Positions 8,443 to 18,082 of a DNA stretch of 64,000 nt are shown one piece after another. The DNA comes from Azospirillum brasilense (GTDB taxonomy: Bacteria; Pseudomonadota; Alphaproteobacteria; Azospirillales; Azospirillaceae): contig NZ_VITH01000016.1 of assembly GCF_007827815.1 (NCBI RefSeq), forward strand, positions 1 through 64,000, in the 5' to 3' direction. Every line of letters begins with the position of its first letter. Position 1 is the first letter of the stretch. A model generated the notes under the pieces. It was not told the DNA's origin and did not search any database. It saw nothing but the letters and a program-made list of their open reading frames with translations. The position numbers and the translations under genes are program-made.

Positions 8443-11400
8443 ATGACACAGAAGACAGTGGGCAGCCTTGATGCCGTCAATCTGTACAAGGGCTTCGGTT
8501 GCATCCTGTCCGGCTGGGCCATCAATATCGAAAGCCCGTCCACAAAGGTCGGCATCGGCGTTGTCATCGATGGACGGTGCATCACGACCTCCTGGGCCCG
8601 CTATTTTCATCGCGAGCTGTTCGCGAACGGCACCGGAAGCGGCTTCAGCGCCTTTTCCATCCTGATCCCTTCGGAGCATCTCTCCGATCAGGAGGCGCGC
8701 ATCTTCCATGTGGTCGGCAACGGAGACCTGATCGGCAGCGCGACCCTCAGGCTGCCCGATGACCGTTCGCCGATGCAGACCCTGCTCGGCGGCCCTGCCC
8801 GTCGGCCGCTCACCCTGGCCGAGGCCGGAGGGCGGCCGGAGGACACGCCGGTCGACGTGGTGGGCGACGTGGCCATGCTGCGCAACGGCGGCGTCTTCGA
8901 CGCCCACTGGTACGAGCGGGCCTATCCGGACGTTTCCGAGTGGTGCCACGAGACCGGGGGCTCGCCCTATCTGCACTACCTGCTCGTCGGTCGCCCCCAG
9001 AACCGCTGGGCGCACGTTCTCGTGAACGAGGCCTGGTATCTGGAGCGTTATGGGAACGTCATCCGCAGCATGCACGGGACCGAAGCCCGCAGTCTGGTCG
9101 ACCACTACTACAACGTCGGCAGCGTCTTCGGCTTCGACGCCGCTCCGGGGTTCGACGAGCAGACCTACCTCCACGTCAACGACGATGTCCGTGCCCTGGT
9201 AGACGAGCGGCAGCTGGTCAGCGGCTACCGCCACTATCTGATGTACGGCGCCTTGGAGCACCGTCAGGCGCCCTCCGGCGCCACGCTGCCGCCGTTGCGC
9301 ACCCACGAGTTGCTGGAACGGCCGGAGTTCATGGCCATCCTGAACGGGACCGGGCCGCTGCCCGGCCCGACGGGGCGCAACTGGGCGGCGTTCAACGCGC
9401 GGAGCTTTCCCGCCCAGGACCTGTCGGGCACTTTCGCCGGTGACCTCTACTGCGGGCTCCGCGTCGACGTGGCCGCCGCGATCGCCGATGGCCGCCTCGC
9501 GTCGGCCGGCCGCCATTGGGTGGAGCATGGCATCCACGAGGACATGGCGGGAACCACGCCGCGTCTGAACGGCTATTGCGAGCACCGTTACCTCGCCGAG
9601 AACCCGGACATCTCCGCGGCGGTCGGCCGGCGCGCGCTTCCCTCCGGCTATCACCACTTCCTCAGCCACGGGCACCATGAAGGACGCAGGGGCGGCCTGG
9701 ACCTCGGCGAGCCGCCCGTGCGGACCATCCCCTCCCAGGAGATCCTGGCGCGGATCGCCGCGCGGGACCGCTGGCCGACGATCTCCATCGTCATGCCGGT
9801 CTACCAGACGCCGGAACGGTGGCTGCGGGCGACGATCGACTCCGTGCTGAACCAGCTCTATCCGTTCTGGGAGCTGTGCATCGTTGACGACGCGTCGCCC
9901 AGCCCGCGCGTCTCGGAGCTGCTGCAGGAGTTTGCGGCGCGCGACCGCCGCATCCGCGTGGCGAGCCTGCCGGCCAACGGCGGGATTTCCGCCGCGTCGA
10001 ACGCCGCGCTGTCGCTGGCGGAGGGTGAGTGGATCGCGCTGCTGGACCACGACGACCAGCTGACGCCGGACGCGCTCTACGAGATCGCCGCCGCCATCGT
10101 CGAGCACGAGCCGGACGCGGTCTACTCCGACGAAGACAAGATGACCGTCGATGGCCGGTTCTACGACGCGGCCTGCAAGCCCGGCTGGTCGCCCGACCTG
10201 CTGCGCAGCACCATGTACACCGGGCATCTGACCTGCTATCGCGCCTCGGTGGTCCGTTCGGTCGGCGGCTTCCGCAGCGCCTATGACGGGACGCAGGACT
10301 ACGATCTGGCGCTCCGCATCGCCGCGGTGACCGACCGCTTCGTCCATGTCCCGAAGATCCTCTACCACTGGGTCGCGATCCCGGGATCGACCGCCGAGGT
10401 GCTGTCGGCCAAGAGCTACGCGATCGAGCGGCAGAAGCTGGCCATCGAGGACGCCGTCGCGCAAAGCGCCGCCACGCCGTTCGAGGTGCGGCCCCACTGG
10501 TCCACGGGCAACTGGCGCGTCGTGTACGCCCCGCCGTCCCCGGCCCCGCTGGTCAGCGTCGTCATCCCCAGCGCCGGCCGGATGGGCGAGGTCTTCGGGA
10601 TGCGGGTCGACATCCTGAAGAACTGCGTCGCCAGCCTGTTCGGCAGCGAGTGCTACGAGAACTTCGAGGTCGTCGTCGTGCACAACGGCGAGCTTGAGCC
10701 CTCGACCCTGCGCTTCCTGCGCTCCTTTCCGAACGTCCGCGACGTCAACGCCCAGCGGGCGGACTTCAACTTCTCCGACCGCGTCAACCTCGGCGTGGAG
10801 CAGGCGCGCGGCGACTACGTGCTGCTGCTCAACGACGACATCCAGGCCATCTCGAAGCACTTCCTGCGCGACATGGTGGGGCTGGCCAGTCAGCCCGGTG
10901 TGGGCATCGTCGGCCCGCGCCTGCTGTTCGCTAACGGCACGATCCAGCATGTCGGCATCCTGATGCTGAACGGCTCGCCGACCCACGCCCTGATCGGCGA
11001 GCATCGGCTGACGCCCGGCCCGCAGGGGATCGGCCAGCTGGTGCACGACGCGGCGGCCACCACGGCGGCCTGCATGCTGGTGTCCCGCAAGCTCTACCAG
11101 GAGGTCGGCGGCTTCGACACCGGGCTTTGGCTGAACTACAACGACGTCGACTTCTGCAACAAGGTCCGCGCCAGGGGCCTGCGGATCGTCATCGATCCGG
11201 CGATCGAGCTTTACCATTTCGAATCCCTGTCGAAGTCGGGCACCTTCAATTGGGAGCTCCAGAACTTCATCCGGCGCTGGGGAATCGTGAAGGACCCCTA
11301 CGTCAACCCGGCCTTCTCGGCCGAACGCCCCTTCTATGAGCTTGAGCACGCCCCCGCCGTCCGTCCGGTGCGCGACGTCCAGGAGCAGATCATGGCGCGC

Positions 11401-13032
11401 ATCGCCGCGTCGCGGTCGCGGCCGCCAGTGGAGGAGTCGATCCGCTTCTCCTTCTTCATGAGCACCTACAAGCAGCCTGTCCGGTTCCTGCGCGAGATCG
11501 AGAAGACGATTCTCAACCAGTTCTACCGGAACTTCGAATGGGTGATCGTCAGCGACGGCGACCATCGGCCGGAGCTGCTCGACTGGCTGCGCGAGGTGGC
11601 GGTGCATGAGAACGTGACGGTGATCGTCGCTCCGGAAAACCAGGGCATCATGGCGGGCTACGGTCTGGCTTTCCGGGCGACGTCCGGCGACTACGTCCTG
11701 CCCGTGGACGCCGACGACTTCCTGACGCTCGACGCTCTGCAGGTGATGGCGGAGCACATCCACGCCCATGGCCGCCCGGCCGTGCTGTATTCCGACGAGT
11801 TCAAGAGCAACCCCGAATCCCGGCTGTTCTCGCCCTTCCACAAGCCGGACTTCGACTGGGTCCTGCACATGAACATCTGCTTCACCTGCCACCTCTGCGC
11901 CCTGCGGCGGGACGTGGCGGTGGAGGTCGGCGCCTACACGGATCTGAAGGCGACCTGGAGCCACGACTGGGACACCTTCACGCGCGTCGAGCGGGCCGGC
12001 TACGCCGTCGTCCATGTTCCGCACCTGCTCTACGCCTGGCGGATCAACCCCGGCTCGACGGCTTCGGTGGAAAGCAGCATGAAGCCGGCGGCCCTGCACA
12101 GCCAGCGGCACGTTCTGGAGCAGCATCTGGCCCTGACCGGGCTGGACCAGAAGCTGGGCATCGTCGAGAACACGCTGTTCCCTCATCCGGGCATGTGGCG
12201 GCTGGCGCCCGACGCGGCGATGCAGCCGCGCACGGCGCTGGTCATCGCCGCGTCGGCGGTGGACGACGCGGCGGCGGCATCGGTCGCGGCCCTGCTGATG
12301 CAGCGGAACCGCTGGATCGCGTCGGTCCGGCTCCTGGTGCCGGCCGGCGGTGCGGCGTCGTTCCGCCTGTTGCTGGAGCGCCACGGCGTCGGTGCCCGCG
12401 CCCTGTCGAGCACGACCATCCATGAGGGCGGCTCCCTGGTGGATCTCCTCTCCGACGCTTGCGGGGACGGGGAGAGCGTTGCCTTCGTGCAGGCCGGCTG
12501 CCTGCCGCTGCAAGCCGGCTGCCTGCCGGAACTGGCGGGCCTTCTCGGTGGGGTGGAGGAGGCGGTGGCCATCGGCGGCCGTGTTCTGGGCCCCGACGAC
12601 AAGGTTGCCTGGGCCGGGGGCTTCTTCGGCATCGGCGGGTTCCTGGCGACGGCCGACTACGGGCGCGATGCCGACGACAGCGGCTACCACGGCATGCTCT
12701 TCTGCCAGAGGTTCGTGGACGGCGTGTCACCCAGCCATTGGCTGGCGCGCTCCGGCTTCCTGCGCGGTCTGCTCGGGCGTTTGGCTCCGGACACCACCGT
12801 GGGGCAGATCGCCGGTGCCATCGCGCTCCGCGCCCATGGCGAGGGAAAGCGTGTGCTCTACACGCCCTTCAGCGTCTGGCGGCTCACGGTGCGGATGAAC
12901 ATTCAGCCGCAGAGTCCGTCCCGGGATCTGCTGGGCCATCTCGGCGTGGCGGTTCCGTCCACCAGCCGATGGTACAGCCCGCGCCTTTATCCCGTTTCCG
13001 GGCAGTGTTACCAGCCGCGCGGGTACGTATGA
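8443..13032 (+). CDS. Giant protein with three GT2 glycosyltransferase domains
   Basis: The 1529-residue protein begins with the G-W module (GFGCILSGWAINI, about residues 10-105). Three copies of a 40-residue module of the type Y-x3-Y/N-P-D-V...SG..H-Y/F-L..G..E.R follow (around residues 152-190, 235-275 and 378-418). Three GT2 domains come next: about 445-660 (ISIVMPVYQTPERW, LLDHDD), 703-930 (VSVVIPSAGRMGE, LLLNDD) and 1000-1230 (FSFFMSTYKQPVRFL, LPVDADD). The last 270 residues are a further domain of unclear fold. The ATG follows AAGGTCAAGGGC, a fair ribosome site. Such proteins probably build or modify a repeating glycan on the cytoplasmic face. Donor and acceptor are unknown. Confidence 0.85.
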   Translation: MTQKTVGSLDAVNLYKGFGCILSGWAINIESPSTKVGIGVVIDGRCITTSWARYFHRELFANGTGSGFSAFSILIPSEHLSDQEARIFHVVGNGDLIGSATLRLPDDRSPMQTLLGGPARRPLTLAEAGGRPEDTPVDVVGDVAMLRNGGVFDAHWYERAYPDVSEWCHETGGSPYLHYLLVGRPQNRWAHVLVNEAWYLERYGNVIRSMHGTEARSLVDHYYNVGSVFGFDAAPGFDEQTYLHVNDDVRALVDERQLVSGYRHYLMYGALEHRQAPSGATLPPLRTHELLERPEFMAILNGTGPLPGPTGRNWAAFNARSFPAQDLSGTFAGDLYCGLRVDVAAAIADGRLASAGRHWVEHGIHEDMAGTTPRLNGYCEHRYLAENPDISAAVGRRALPSGYHHFLSHGHHEGRRGGLDLGEPPVRTIPSQEILARIAARDRWPTISIVMPVYQTPERWLRATIDSVLNQLYPFWELCIVDDASPSPRVSELLQEFAARDRRIRVASLPANGGISAASNAALSLAEGEWIALLDHDDQLTPDALYEIAAAIVEHEPDAVYSDEDKMTVDGRFYDAACKPGWSPDLLRSTMYTGHLTCYRASVVRSVGGFRSAYDGTQDYDLALRIAAVTDRFVHVPKILYHWVAIPGSTAEVLSAKSYAIERQKLAIEDAVAQSAATPFEVRPHWSTGNWRVVYAPPSPAPLVSVVIPSAGRMGEVFGMRVDILKNCVASLFGSECYENFEVVVVHNGELEPSTLRFLRSFPNVRDVNAQRADFNFSDRVNLGVEQARGDYVLLLNDDIQAISKHFLRDMVGLASQPGVGIVGPRLLFANGTIQHVGILMLNGSPTHALIGEHRLTPGPQGIGQLVHDAAATTAACMLVSRKLYQEVGGFDTGLWLNYNDVDFCNKVRARGLRIVIDPAIELYHFESLSKSGTFNWELQNFIRRWGIVKDPYVNPAFSAERPFYELEHAPAVRPVRDVQEQIMARIAASRSRPPVEESIRFSFFMSTYKQPVRFLREIEKTILNQFYRNFEWVIVSDGDHRPELLDWLREVAVHENVTVIVAPENQGIMAGYGLAFRATSGDYVLPVDADDFLTLDALQVMAEHIHAHGRPAVLYSDEFKSNPESRLFSPFHKPDFDWVLHMNICFTCHLCALRRDVAVEVGAYTDLKATWSHDWDTFTRVERAGYAVVHVPHLLYAWRINPGSTASVESSMKPAALHSQRHVLEQHLALTGLDQKLGIVENTLFPHPGMWRLAPDAAMQPRTALVIAASAVDDAAAASVAALLMQRNRWIASVRLLVPAGGAASFRLLLERHGVGARALSSTTIHEGGSLVDLLSDACGDGESVAFVQAGCLPLQAGCLPELAGLLGGVEEAVAIGGRVLGPDDKVAWAGGFFGIGGFLATADYGRDADDSGYHGMLFCQRFVDGVSPSHWLARSGFLRGLLGRLAPDTTVGQIAGAIALRAHGEGKRVLYTPFSVWRLTVRMNIQPQSPSRDLLGHLGVAVPSTSRWYSPRLYPVSGQCYQPRGYV
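12490..12528 (+). repeat. In-frame tandem duplication of 18 bp
   Basis: An 18-base unit encoding Q-A-G-C-L-P occurs twice at a 21-base period with one mismatch, inside the C-terminal domain of the triple-GT2 protein. It looks like a local slippage duplication that kept the frame. Confidence 0.7.
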
Positions 13033-13290
13033 TCCGCGATCATGCTCCACGATCGCTCTGCCACAAAAAGGTTGCAACCCACTGTGCAGGTTGGAGCGAT
13101 CCCAATGCTCAACGAGGTTGGAGGTTACAGAGTTTCTTAACGACATAGTAACGTTGTGAAGCCCTAATTCGGCCGATGCTGGCCATGGTTTTCCTTGGCG
13201 CGCGTTGCATTGGTTTCTGTTGAAGCGGGCGTTTCTCGCCCGGCCTCAGGGCTGGGTCCACAGGGTTGATATCCTCAAAAAGGTTCGATC

Positions 13291-16200
13291 ATGACCGTCG
13301 CCATCACACCCATCGAATTCGGCACAAATATTCCTGATGAAGCGGAACTGAAGCGGTGGGTGGGAAGTTTCGATCCCGTCGATGGGAATTTTATCCGTGG
13401 CTGGCTGATCGACCAGGACACCCCGGCGCGGAGCGCCGCCGTCGAGATCTCCATCGACGGTGTGAACGTGGCGACGGTCATCGCCAATCACCCCCGACCG
13501 GACGTCGCCGCGACCACCGGGCAGGCTGACAAGGGGTTTCACTTTTCCGTTCCGCCCGCCTTCGCCGATGGAAATCCGCATATGGTCACAGTTCTCGTTG
13601 CCGGCACGAACCTCCACCTGACAGGCAGCCCGCGCGAGATCGTCGTGGCGCCGCCAGCGGCGGCTGACGCGTCCGGGCTCGGGATCGACAAGGATCGGAT
13701 TTTCCAGGACATCGCGCAGCCGCTCGCGACGAACCTGACCTACAAGGTTGGCGGCTTCAACGAGAAGGAATACACGCGCCAGTATCCGGATGTGAAGGCG
13801 GCCATCCGGGGTGGCGTGTTCGCCAGCGGTTACCAGCATTGGCTCCAGTACGGGGCCAAGGAGGGCCGCATCGTTGCCAACGGTGCGCCGCTTTCCATTC
13901 CCCAGCCGCTGGTCGCCGAACAGCTTCTGTTCATCGACGCCGTCTGCACCGGCAAGATCGGGCTGGCGTCCTCCGCCTTCGATGACTGGCGCCTCAAGCA
14001 GCTGGTGGACTTCCCCCAGCTCGACGAATTGCTGGACCTGCCTCGGCTGCTGGCCTACGTCGAGGAGATCGAGGAACCGGATGACGTCCGCGCCGAGCTT
14101 CCCGTCGATTTGTTCGTTTTCCTGTATTACCGGACCGTCTTTGGAGAGCTGACCGGTTCTACGGTCGAACAGTCGATTCAGCGTTACCAGATCCTGAGCG
14201 AGGCGTCCGCGCGTTACTACGTGCTCCGTAAGGATTTCTGGGCGGAGCAGGTGAGCGGTTGGAGCAATCTGCGCACGGCGCAGCTGCTGCGCCTCGCCGG
14301 CCGTTCTGACGAAGCCCGGGCCGTGCTGGCCGGCCTCCGGCGCGACCATTGGGATCTCGATTTCAAGTACAAAGACCGGTCGCTGCCCCGGCCGCGCCCC
14401 AATTTCATCGTGTTCGAGCGGGCAACCTATGAACTGGGGATGCTCGACCTTGCCGAAGGCAAGCTGGTCGACGCGACCATCCACGCGACCTCCCTGGCGA
14501 ACGAAACGTACGGCTGGAAGCGCGACGGGCTGCGCCGGCGCATCGTGCCGCTGATCGAGCAAGGCCTCGACCGGATCAAGGACGGTGACCGGGACGCCGC
14601 CGCCCGCTGCATCGGCGACGCCTACGCCCTGTTCCGGCAGGACCCCGGCCGGCGGATCGGCAAGCCTCTGAAGTCCCTCAAGGACCAGCCGCTTGACGGC
14701 ACGAAGGGCGCCAAGACCTACGACGTCGTCTTCTACATCGGGGATTCGACGAGCGAGTCCAAGCGCTACCGCGTGCTCAACCTGATGGACACGCTGATCG
14801 GTCTCGGCTACCGGGTCGGCTGCTTCACCGAGCCCGAATTCCCGACGGTGATCTCGGAAGGCAATCGCATCCGGTGCATGGTCATCTTCCGGTCCGCCTA
14901 CACGAGCACCCTGTGCAACGTGGTGGAGACGTTCCGCCCGCAGGGCACGCAGTTCCTTTACGACATCGACGACCTGTTCTTCGTGCCGAAGGTCCTGCCG
15001 ATGATCGCCGGCGCCGCGCTGATGAGCCCGGAGGCCTTTGCCGGCACGGCCCAGTGCATTGAGCATTTCCGTCAGGCGCTGATGCTCACCGATGGCGCCA
15101 CCGGCTCCACCTCCTTCTTGGTTGAGGAGCTGGCGGCGCTCGGCCGGCCCGCCCGGGTCGTTCCGAACACCTTCGGGCCGCTGCAGGAGAAGCTTGCCGC
15201 CGTGCTCCTGCAGGAGCCGGCGCCGTCGCGTTCCGAGGTGCGCATCGCCTATCTCAGCGGGTCCTGGACCCATCATCGTGATTTCGCGCAGTGCGAACAG
15301 GCGCTGCGCACGATCATGGCGCGGCACCCCAATGTCACCCTGATGGCGGTCGGCCGCATCGATCTCGGCCCGGAATGGGACGAGTTCAAGGACCGCGTCA
15401 TTCCGGTCGGCTTCATGTCCCACCAGGAAATGCTGGCCTTCTACCGCGAGGTCGACATCTCGATCGCGCCGCTTGAGGTCGGAAATCCCTATTGCGAGGC
15501 CAAGAGCCAGCTGAAGGTGTTCGAAGCGGGGCTGTTTGGCGTGCCCTCGGTCGCCTCGGCGACCCACTCCTTCCGCGAGGCCGTCACCGATGGTGTGGAC
15601 GGCTTCCTGGCGACGACGCCGGAGGAGTGGCTGGAGCGGCTGGAGCGGCTGGTTGCCGACGGCGAACTGCGGGCCGCCGTGGGCCGGCGTGCCCGCGAAC
15701 GGGCGCTCACCCAGTTCTCCGAGACCGCGCTGAAGCAGGCCATCACCGGCCTGTTCCCCAAGGCCGCCGCCCCGGACGCCGTGAACGCCGTGATCCCGGC
15801 GCGCTTCGGCCTTCCGCTCAACGAGCGCAAGATGCGGATCGTCTGGGTCGTGCCCGACATCCACGCGGGCAGCGGCGGACAGCGCAACATCCTGCGCTTC
15901 GCCTACTACCTGACCACCTTCGGCCACACCGTCAGCATCGTGGTGAAGGACTCGTCCCGGCCCGCGGTGGAGACGCACCGTCTGATCAACGAGCACTTCT
16001 ACCCGTTCAAGGGCAGCGTCCAGAATTACAACGGCAGCATGCCGCCCTGCGACGTCCTGTTCGCCACCCATTGGACGACGGTGGAGATCGTGGTGAGGCA
16101 CCGGGCCGCCGCCAAGCAGGCCTGCTACTTCGTCCAGGACTTCGAGCCGGGCTTCGTGCCGTTGGGCTCGGAATATCTGATGGCGGAGAACACCTACCGC

Positions 16201-16887
16201 AAGGGCCTGTATCACATCACCTCGGGCCCCTACTGCGAGCGGATTCTCAAGCAGACCTATTCGAACGACGCCGACCATTTCAAGTTCCCGCTCGACCGCC
16301 TGAATTACTGGCAGCGGCCGCGGACCGAAACCTCGGCGGAAGGGACCATCCTGTATTTTGCCCGGCCGGAGATGCCGCGGCGCTGCTTCGAGTTCGGCAA
16401 CATGATGTTGGCCGAGGTGAAGATGCGGCGGCCGGGCGTGCAGATCCTGATGTATGGCTCCCACCATGTCGACACCGGCAGCCTGCCGTTCGATGCGCGC
16501 AACCTCGGCATCCTGCCGACGATCGACGATCTGGCGCGCCTCTACTCCAACGCCGATCTCGGGATCGTCTTCTCGCTCACCAACCCCAGCCTGGTGCCGT
16601 ACGAGATGATGGCCTGCGGCCTGCCCGTGGTGGATGTCCGCTTCCAGGACAACATCACGAATTACGGTGGCCGCGAGGACATCGCCCTCCTCGGCGATCC
16701 GGACCCGACCGCCTTCGCCAACCAGGTCATCGCTCTGCTCGACGATGTCCCGGCACGGGCGGAGCGTGTCCGCAAGGGGAAGGAGTTCATCCTGGACTTC
16801 CCCAGCGAGGTGGAGTCGGTGCGCCGGGTCGAGAGCCTGCTGCTGAAGCGGCTCGATCTGATCGATGCGCAAGCGGTCACAGCGTGA
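13291..16887 (+). CDS. Giant protein with two GT-B (GT4 / WsaF-like) glycosyltransferase units
   Basis: The 1198-residue product starts with the G-W module (GNFIRGWLIDQDTP, residues 24-100) and one 40-residue repeat (FNEKEYTRQYPDVKAAI, about 155-195). A helical region follows (about 200-460). A first GT-B unit spans about 475-830 (FLYDIDDLFF; donor region SIAPLEVGNPYCEAKSQLKV). A second, WsaF-like unit spans about 845-1198 (WVVPDIHAGSGGQRNILRF, CYFVQDFEPGF, LVPYEMMACGLPVVD). WsaF is a rhamnosyltransferase of S-layer glycan assembly in Geobacillus; the link here is by motif only. AAAAAGG before the ATG supports the start. It likely acts with the triple-GT2 protein upstream, which has the same N-terminal layout. 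Confidence 0.85.
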   Translation: MTVAITPIEFGTNIPDEAELKRWVGSFDPVDGNFIRGWLIDQDTPARSAAVEISIDGVNVATVIANHPRPDVAATTGQADKGFHFSVPPAFADGNPHMVTVLVAGTNLHLTGSPREIVVAPPAAADASGLGIDKDRIFQDIAQPLATNLTYKVGGFNEKEYTRQYPDVKAAIRGGVFASGYQHWLQYGAKEGRIVANGAPLSIPQPLVAEQLLFIDAVCTGKIGLASSAFDDWRLKQLVDFPQLDELLDLPRLLAYVEEIEEPDDVRAELPVDLFVFLYYRTVFGELTGSTVEQSIQRYQILSEASARYYVLRKDFWAEQVSGWSNLRTAQLLRLAGRSDEARAVLAGLRRDHWDLDFKYKDRSLPRPRPNFIVFERATYELGMLDLAEGKLVDATIHATSLANETYGWKRDGLRRRIVPLIEQGLDRIKDGDRDAAARCIGDAYALFRQDPGRRIGKPLKSLKDQPLDGTKGAKTYDVVFYIGDSTSESKRYRVLNLMDTLIGLGYRVGCFTEPEFPTVISEGNRIRCMVIFRSAYTSTLCNVVETFRPQGTQFLYDIDDLFFVPKVLPMIAGAALMSPEAFAGTAQCIEHFRQALMLTDGATGSTSFLVEELAALGRPARVVPNTFGPLQEKLAAVLLQEPAPSRSEVRIAYLSGSWTHHRDFAQCEQALRTIMARHPNVTLMAVGRIDLGPEWDEFKDRVIPVGFMSHQEMLAFYREVDISIAPLEVGNPYCEAKSQLKVFEAGLFGVPSVASATHSFREAVTDGVDGFLATTPEEWLERLERLVADGELRAAVGRRARERALTQFSETALKQAITGLFPKAAAPDAVNAVIPARFGLPLNERKMRIVWVVPDIHAGSGGQRNILRFAYYLTTFGHTVSIVVKDSSRPAVETHRLINEHFYPFKGSVQNYNGSMPPCDVLFATHWTTVEIVVRHRAAAKQACYFVQDFEPGFVPLGSEYLMAENTYRKGLYHITSGPYCERILKQTYSNDADHFKFPLDRLNYWQRPRTETSAEGTILYFARPEMPRRCFEFGNMMLAEVKMRRPGVQILMYGSHHVDTGSLPFDARNLGILPTIDDLARLYSNADLGIVFSLTNPSLVPYEMMACGLPVVDVRFQDNITNYGGREDIALLGDPDPTAFANQVIALLDDVPARAERVRKGKEFILDFPSEVESVRRVESLLLKRLDLIDAQAVTA

Positions 16888-16917
16888 GCGGACGCCGGTG
16901 GAGGGGGGTGACCGACC

Positions 16918-16940
16918 GGCGCCGCTCCTTCATCGGCGCC
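16918..16940 (+). terminator. Weak terminator-like hairpin
   Basis: GGCGCCG and CGGCGCC form a 7-bp stem with a 9-base loop just after the double GT-B gene. A TTTT run occurs about 15 bases later, so termination would be partial at best. Confidence 0.3.
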
Positions 16941-17037
16941 ACGCGGCCGTGATGGGATTTTCCACGAGCGGCCCGTTGGCAAGCCCAGCGGTCGCGGCGC
17001 GGTTCCAGTGGTTGATGGCTTCTGCCGAGGAGTTGCC

Positions 17038-18075
17038 ATGATTATCAGCAAGACCCCCCTGCGCATGAGCTTCATGGGCGGTGGCAGCGACCTTCCTTCC
17101 TTCTATCGCCAGCATGGCGGCTTGGTGATCAGCACGGCCATCGACAAGTACGTCTTCGTCAACGTCAACCCCAAGTTCGACGACGGCGTGCGCGTCAGCT
17201 ACTCGGTCACGGAAACCGTCGGATCGGCCAAGGAAGTCGCCCATCCGCTGGTGCGCGCCAGCTGCGCGCAGCTGGGCATCGCCGGCGGCCTTGAGATCAC
17301 CTCCATTGCCGACATCCCGGCGAGCGGGACGGGGCTGGGTTCGTCCAGCTCCTTCACGGTCGGGCTTCTGCACGCGCTCAGCGCCTACCAGGGCGCCTAC
17401 ATGGCGGCCGACGATCTCGCGCGCGGCGCCTGCCACATCGAGATCGACGTTTGCGGCGAGCCGATCGGCAAGCAGGACCAGTACGCCGCGGCCTTCGGCG
17501 GGCTCAACGCGATCGAATTCCACCCGAACGACACGGTGACGGTCACGCCGGTGGTCTGCGATCCGGCGGCCCAGCAGCGGTTCGAGGAGAGCATCCTGGT
17601 GTTCTACACCGGGCGCACCCGCTCCGCGTCGAACATCCTGAAGCAGCAGTCGGAGAAAAGCGCCAGCAACACGGCGACCATCGCGTCGTTGCAGACCATG
17701 GTGTCGCTGGCGCAGGATTTCCTGAACTATCTGCGGGCCGGCAACACCGACATTCTGGGCGAGATCCTCCACGAGGGCTGGGTGCTGAAGCGGGGCCTGT
17801 CGCAGGGCATCACCGACGAGGCCATCGATGGATTCTATGAGCGCGCCCGCGCCGAAGGTGCTACGGGTGGAAAGCTGTTGGGCGCCGGCGGCGGCGGCTT
17901 CCTGATGATCTACGCGCCGCCCGAACGGCACGAAGCGATCACCCGGGCGCTCAGCGACCTGCGCCGGATCGACATGCCGTTCGCCCGCGAGGGCAGCAAG
18001 ATCATCTTCTACCAACCGCCCGTCCGCAAAGCCGCGGCCCCGAAGCGGGCCGAGCGCGTTCTCGAACTGACCTGA
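17038..18075 (+). CDS. hddA: GHMP-family sugar kinase, D-glycero-D-manno-heptose 7-phosphate kinase type
   Basis: The 345-residue protein opens with MIISKTPLRMSFMGGGSDLP, the HddA-type substrate region. It carries the GHMP ATP loop as GTGLGSSSSFTVGLLHAL at about residue 98, IGKQDQYAAAFGG near 140 and the third motif KLLGAGGGGFLM near 280. GAGGAG seven bases before the ATG fixes the start; a longer frame from an upstream GTG lacks support. The enzyme phosphorylates heptose-7-phosphate at C1 on the way to GDP-heptose. It sits 7 bases before gmhA, which supplies its substrate. Neither the GDP-forming HddC nor a clear GmhB lies next to it, so the pathway must be completed elsewhere. Confidence 0.85.
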   Translation: MIISKTPLRMSFMGGGSDLPSFYRQHGGLVISTAIDKYVFVNVNPKFDDGVRVSYSVTETVGSAKEVAHPLVRASCAQLGIAGGLEITSIADIPASGTGLGSSSSFTVGLLHALSAYQGAYMAADDLARGACHIEIDVCGEPIGKQDQYAAAFGGLNAIEFHPNDTVTVTPVVCDPAAQQRFEESILVFYTGRTRSASNILKQQSEKSASNTATIASLQTMVSLAQDFLNYLRAGNTDILGEILHEGWVLKRGLSQGITDEAIDGFYERARAEGATGGKLLGAGGGGFLMIYAPPERHEAITRALSDLRRIDMPFAREGSKIIFYQPPVRKAAAPKRAERVLELT

Positions 18076-18082
18076 GGCAGCC

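Noticed and set aside
7897..8446. Two short + strand open frames in the 622-bp gap
   Set aside because: No ribosome sites, no family features, and one overlaps the start of the next gene; the sequence looks like regulatory DNA.
8407..12690. Very long open frame on the - strand opposite the triple-GT2 gene
   Set aside because: It is a composition effect of high-GC coding DNA. Its translation is Arg/Asp/Gln-rich without domains, while the + strand frame has clear GT2 motifs.
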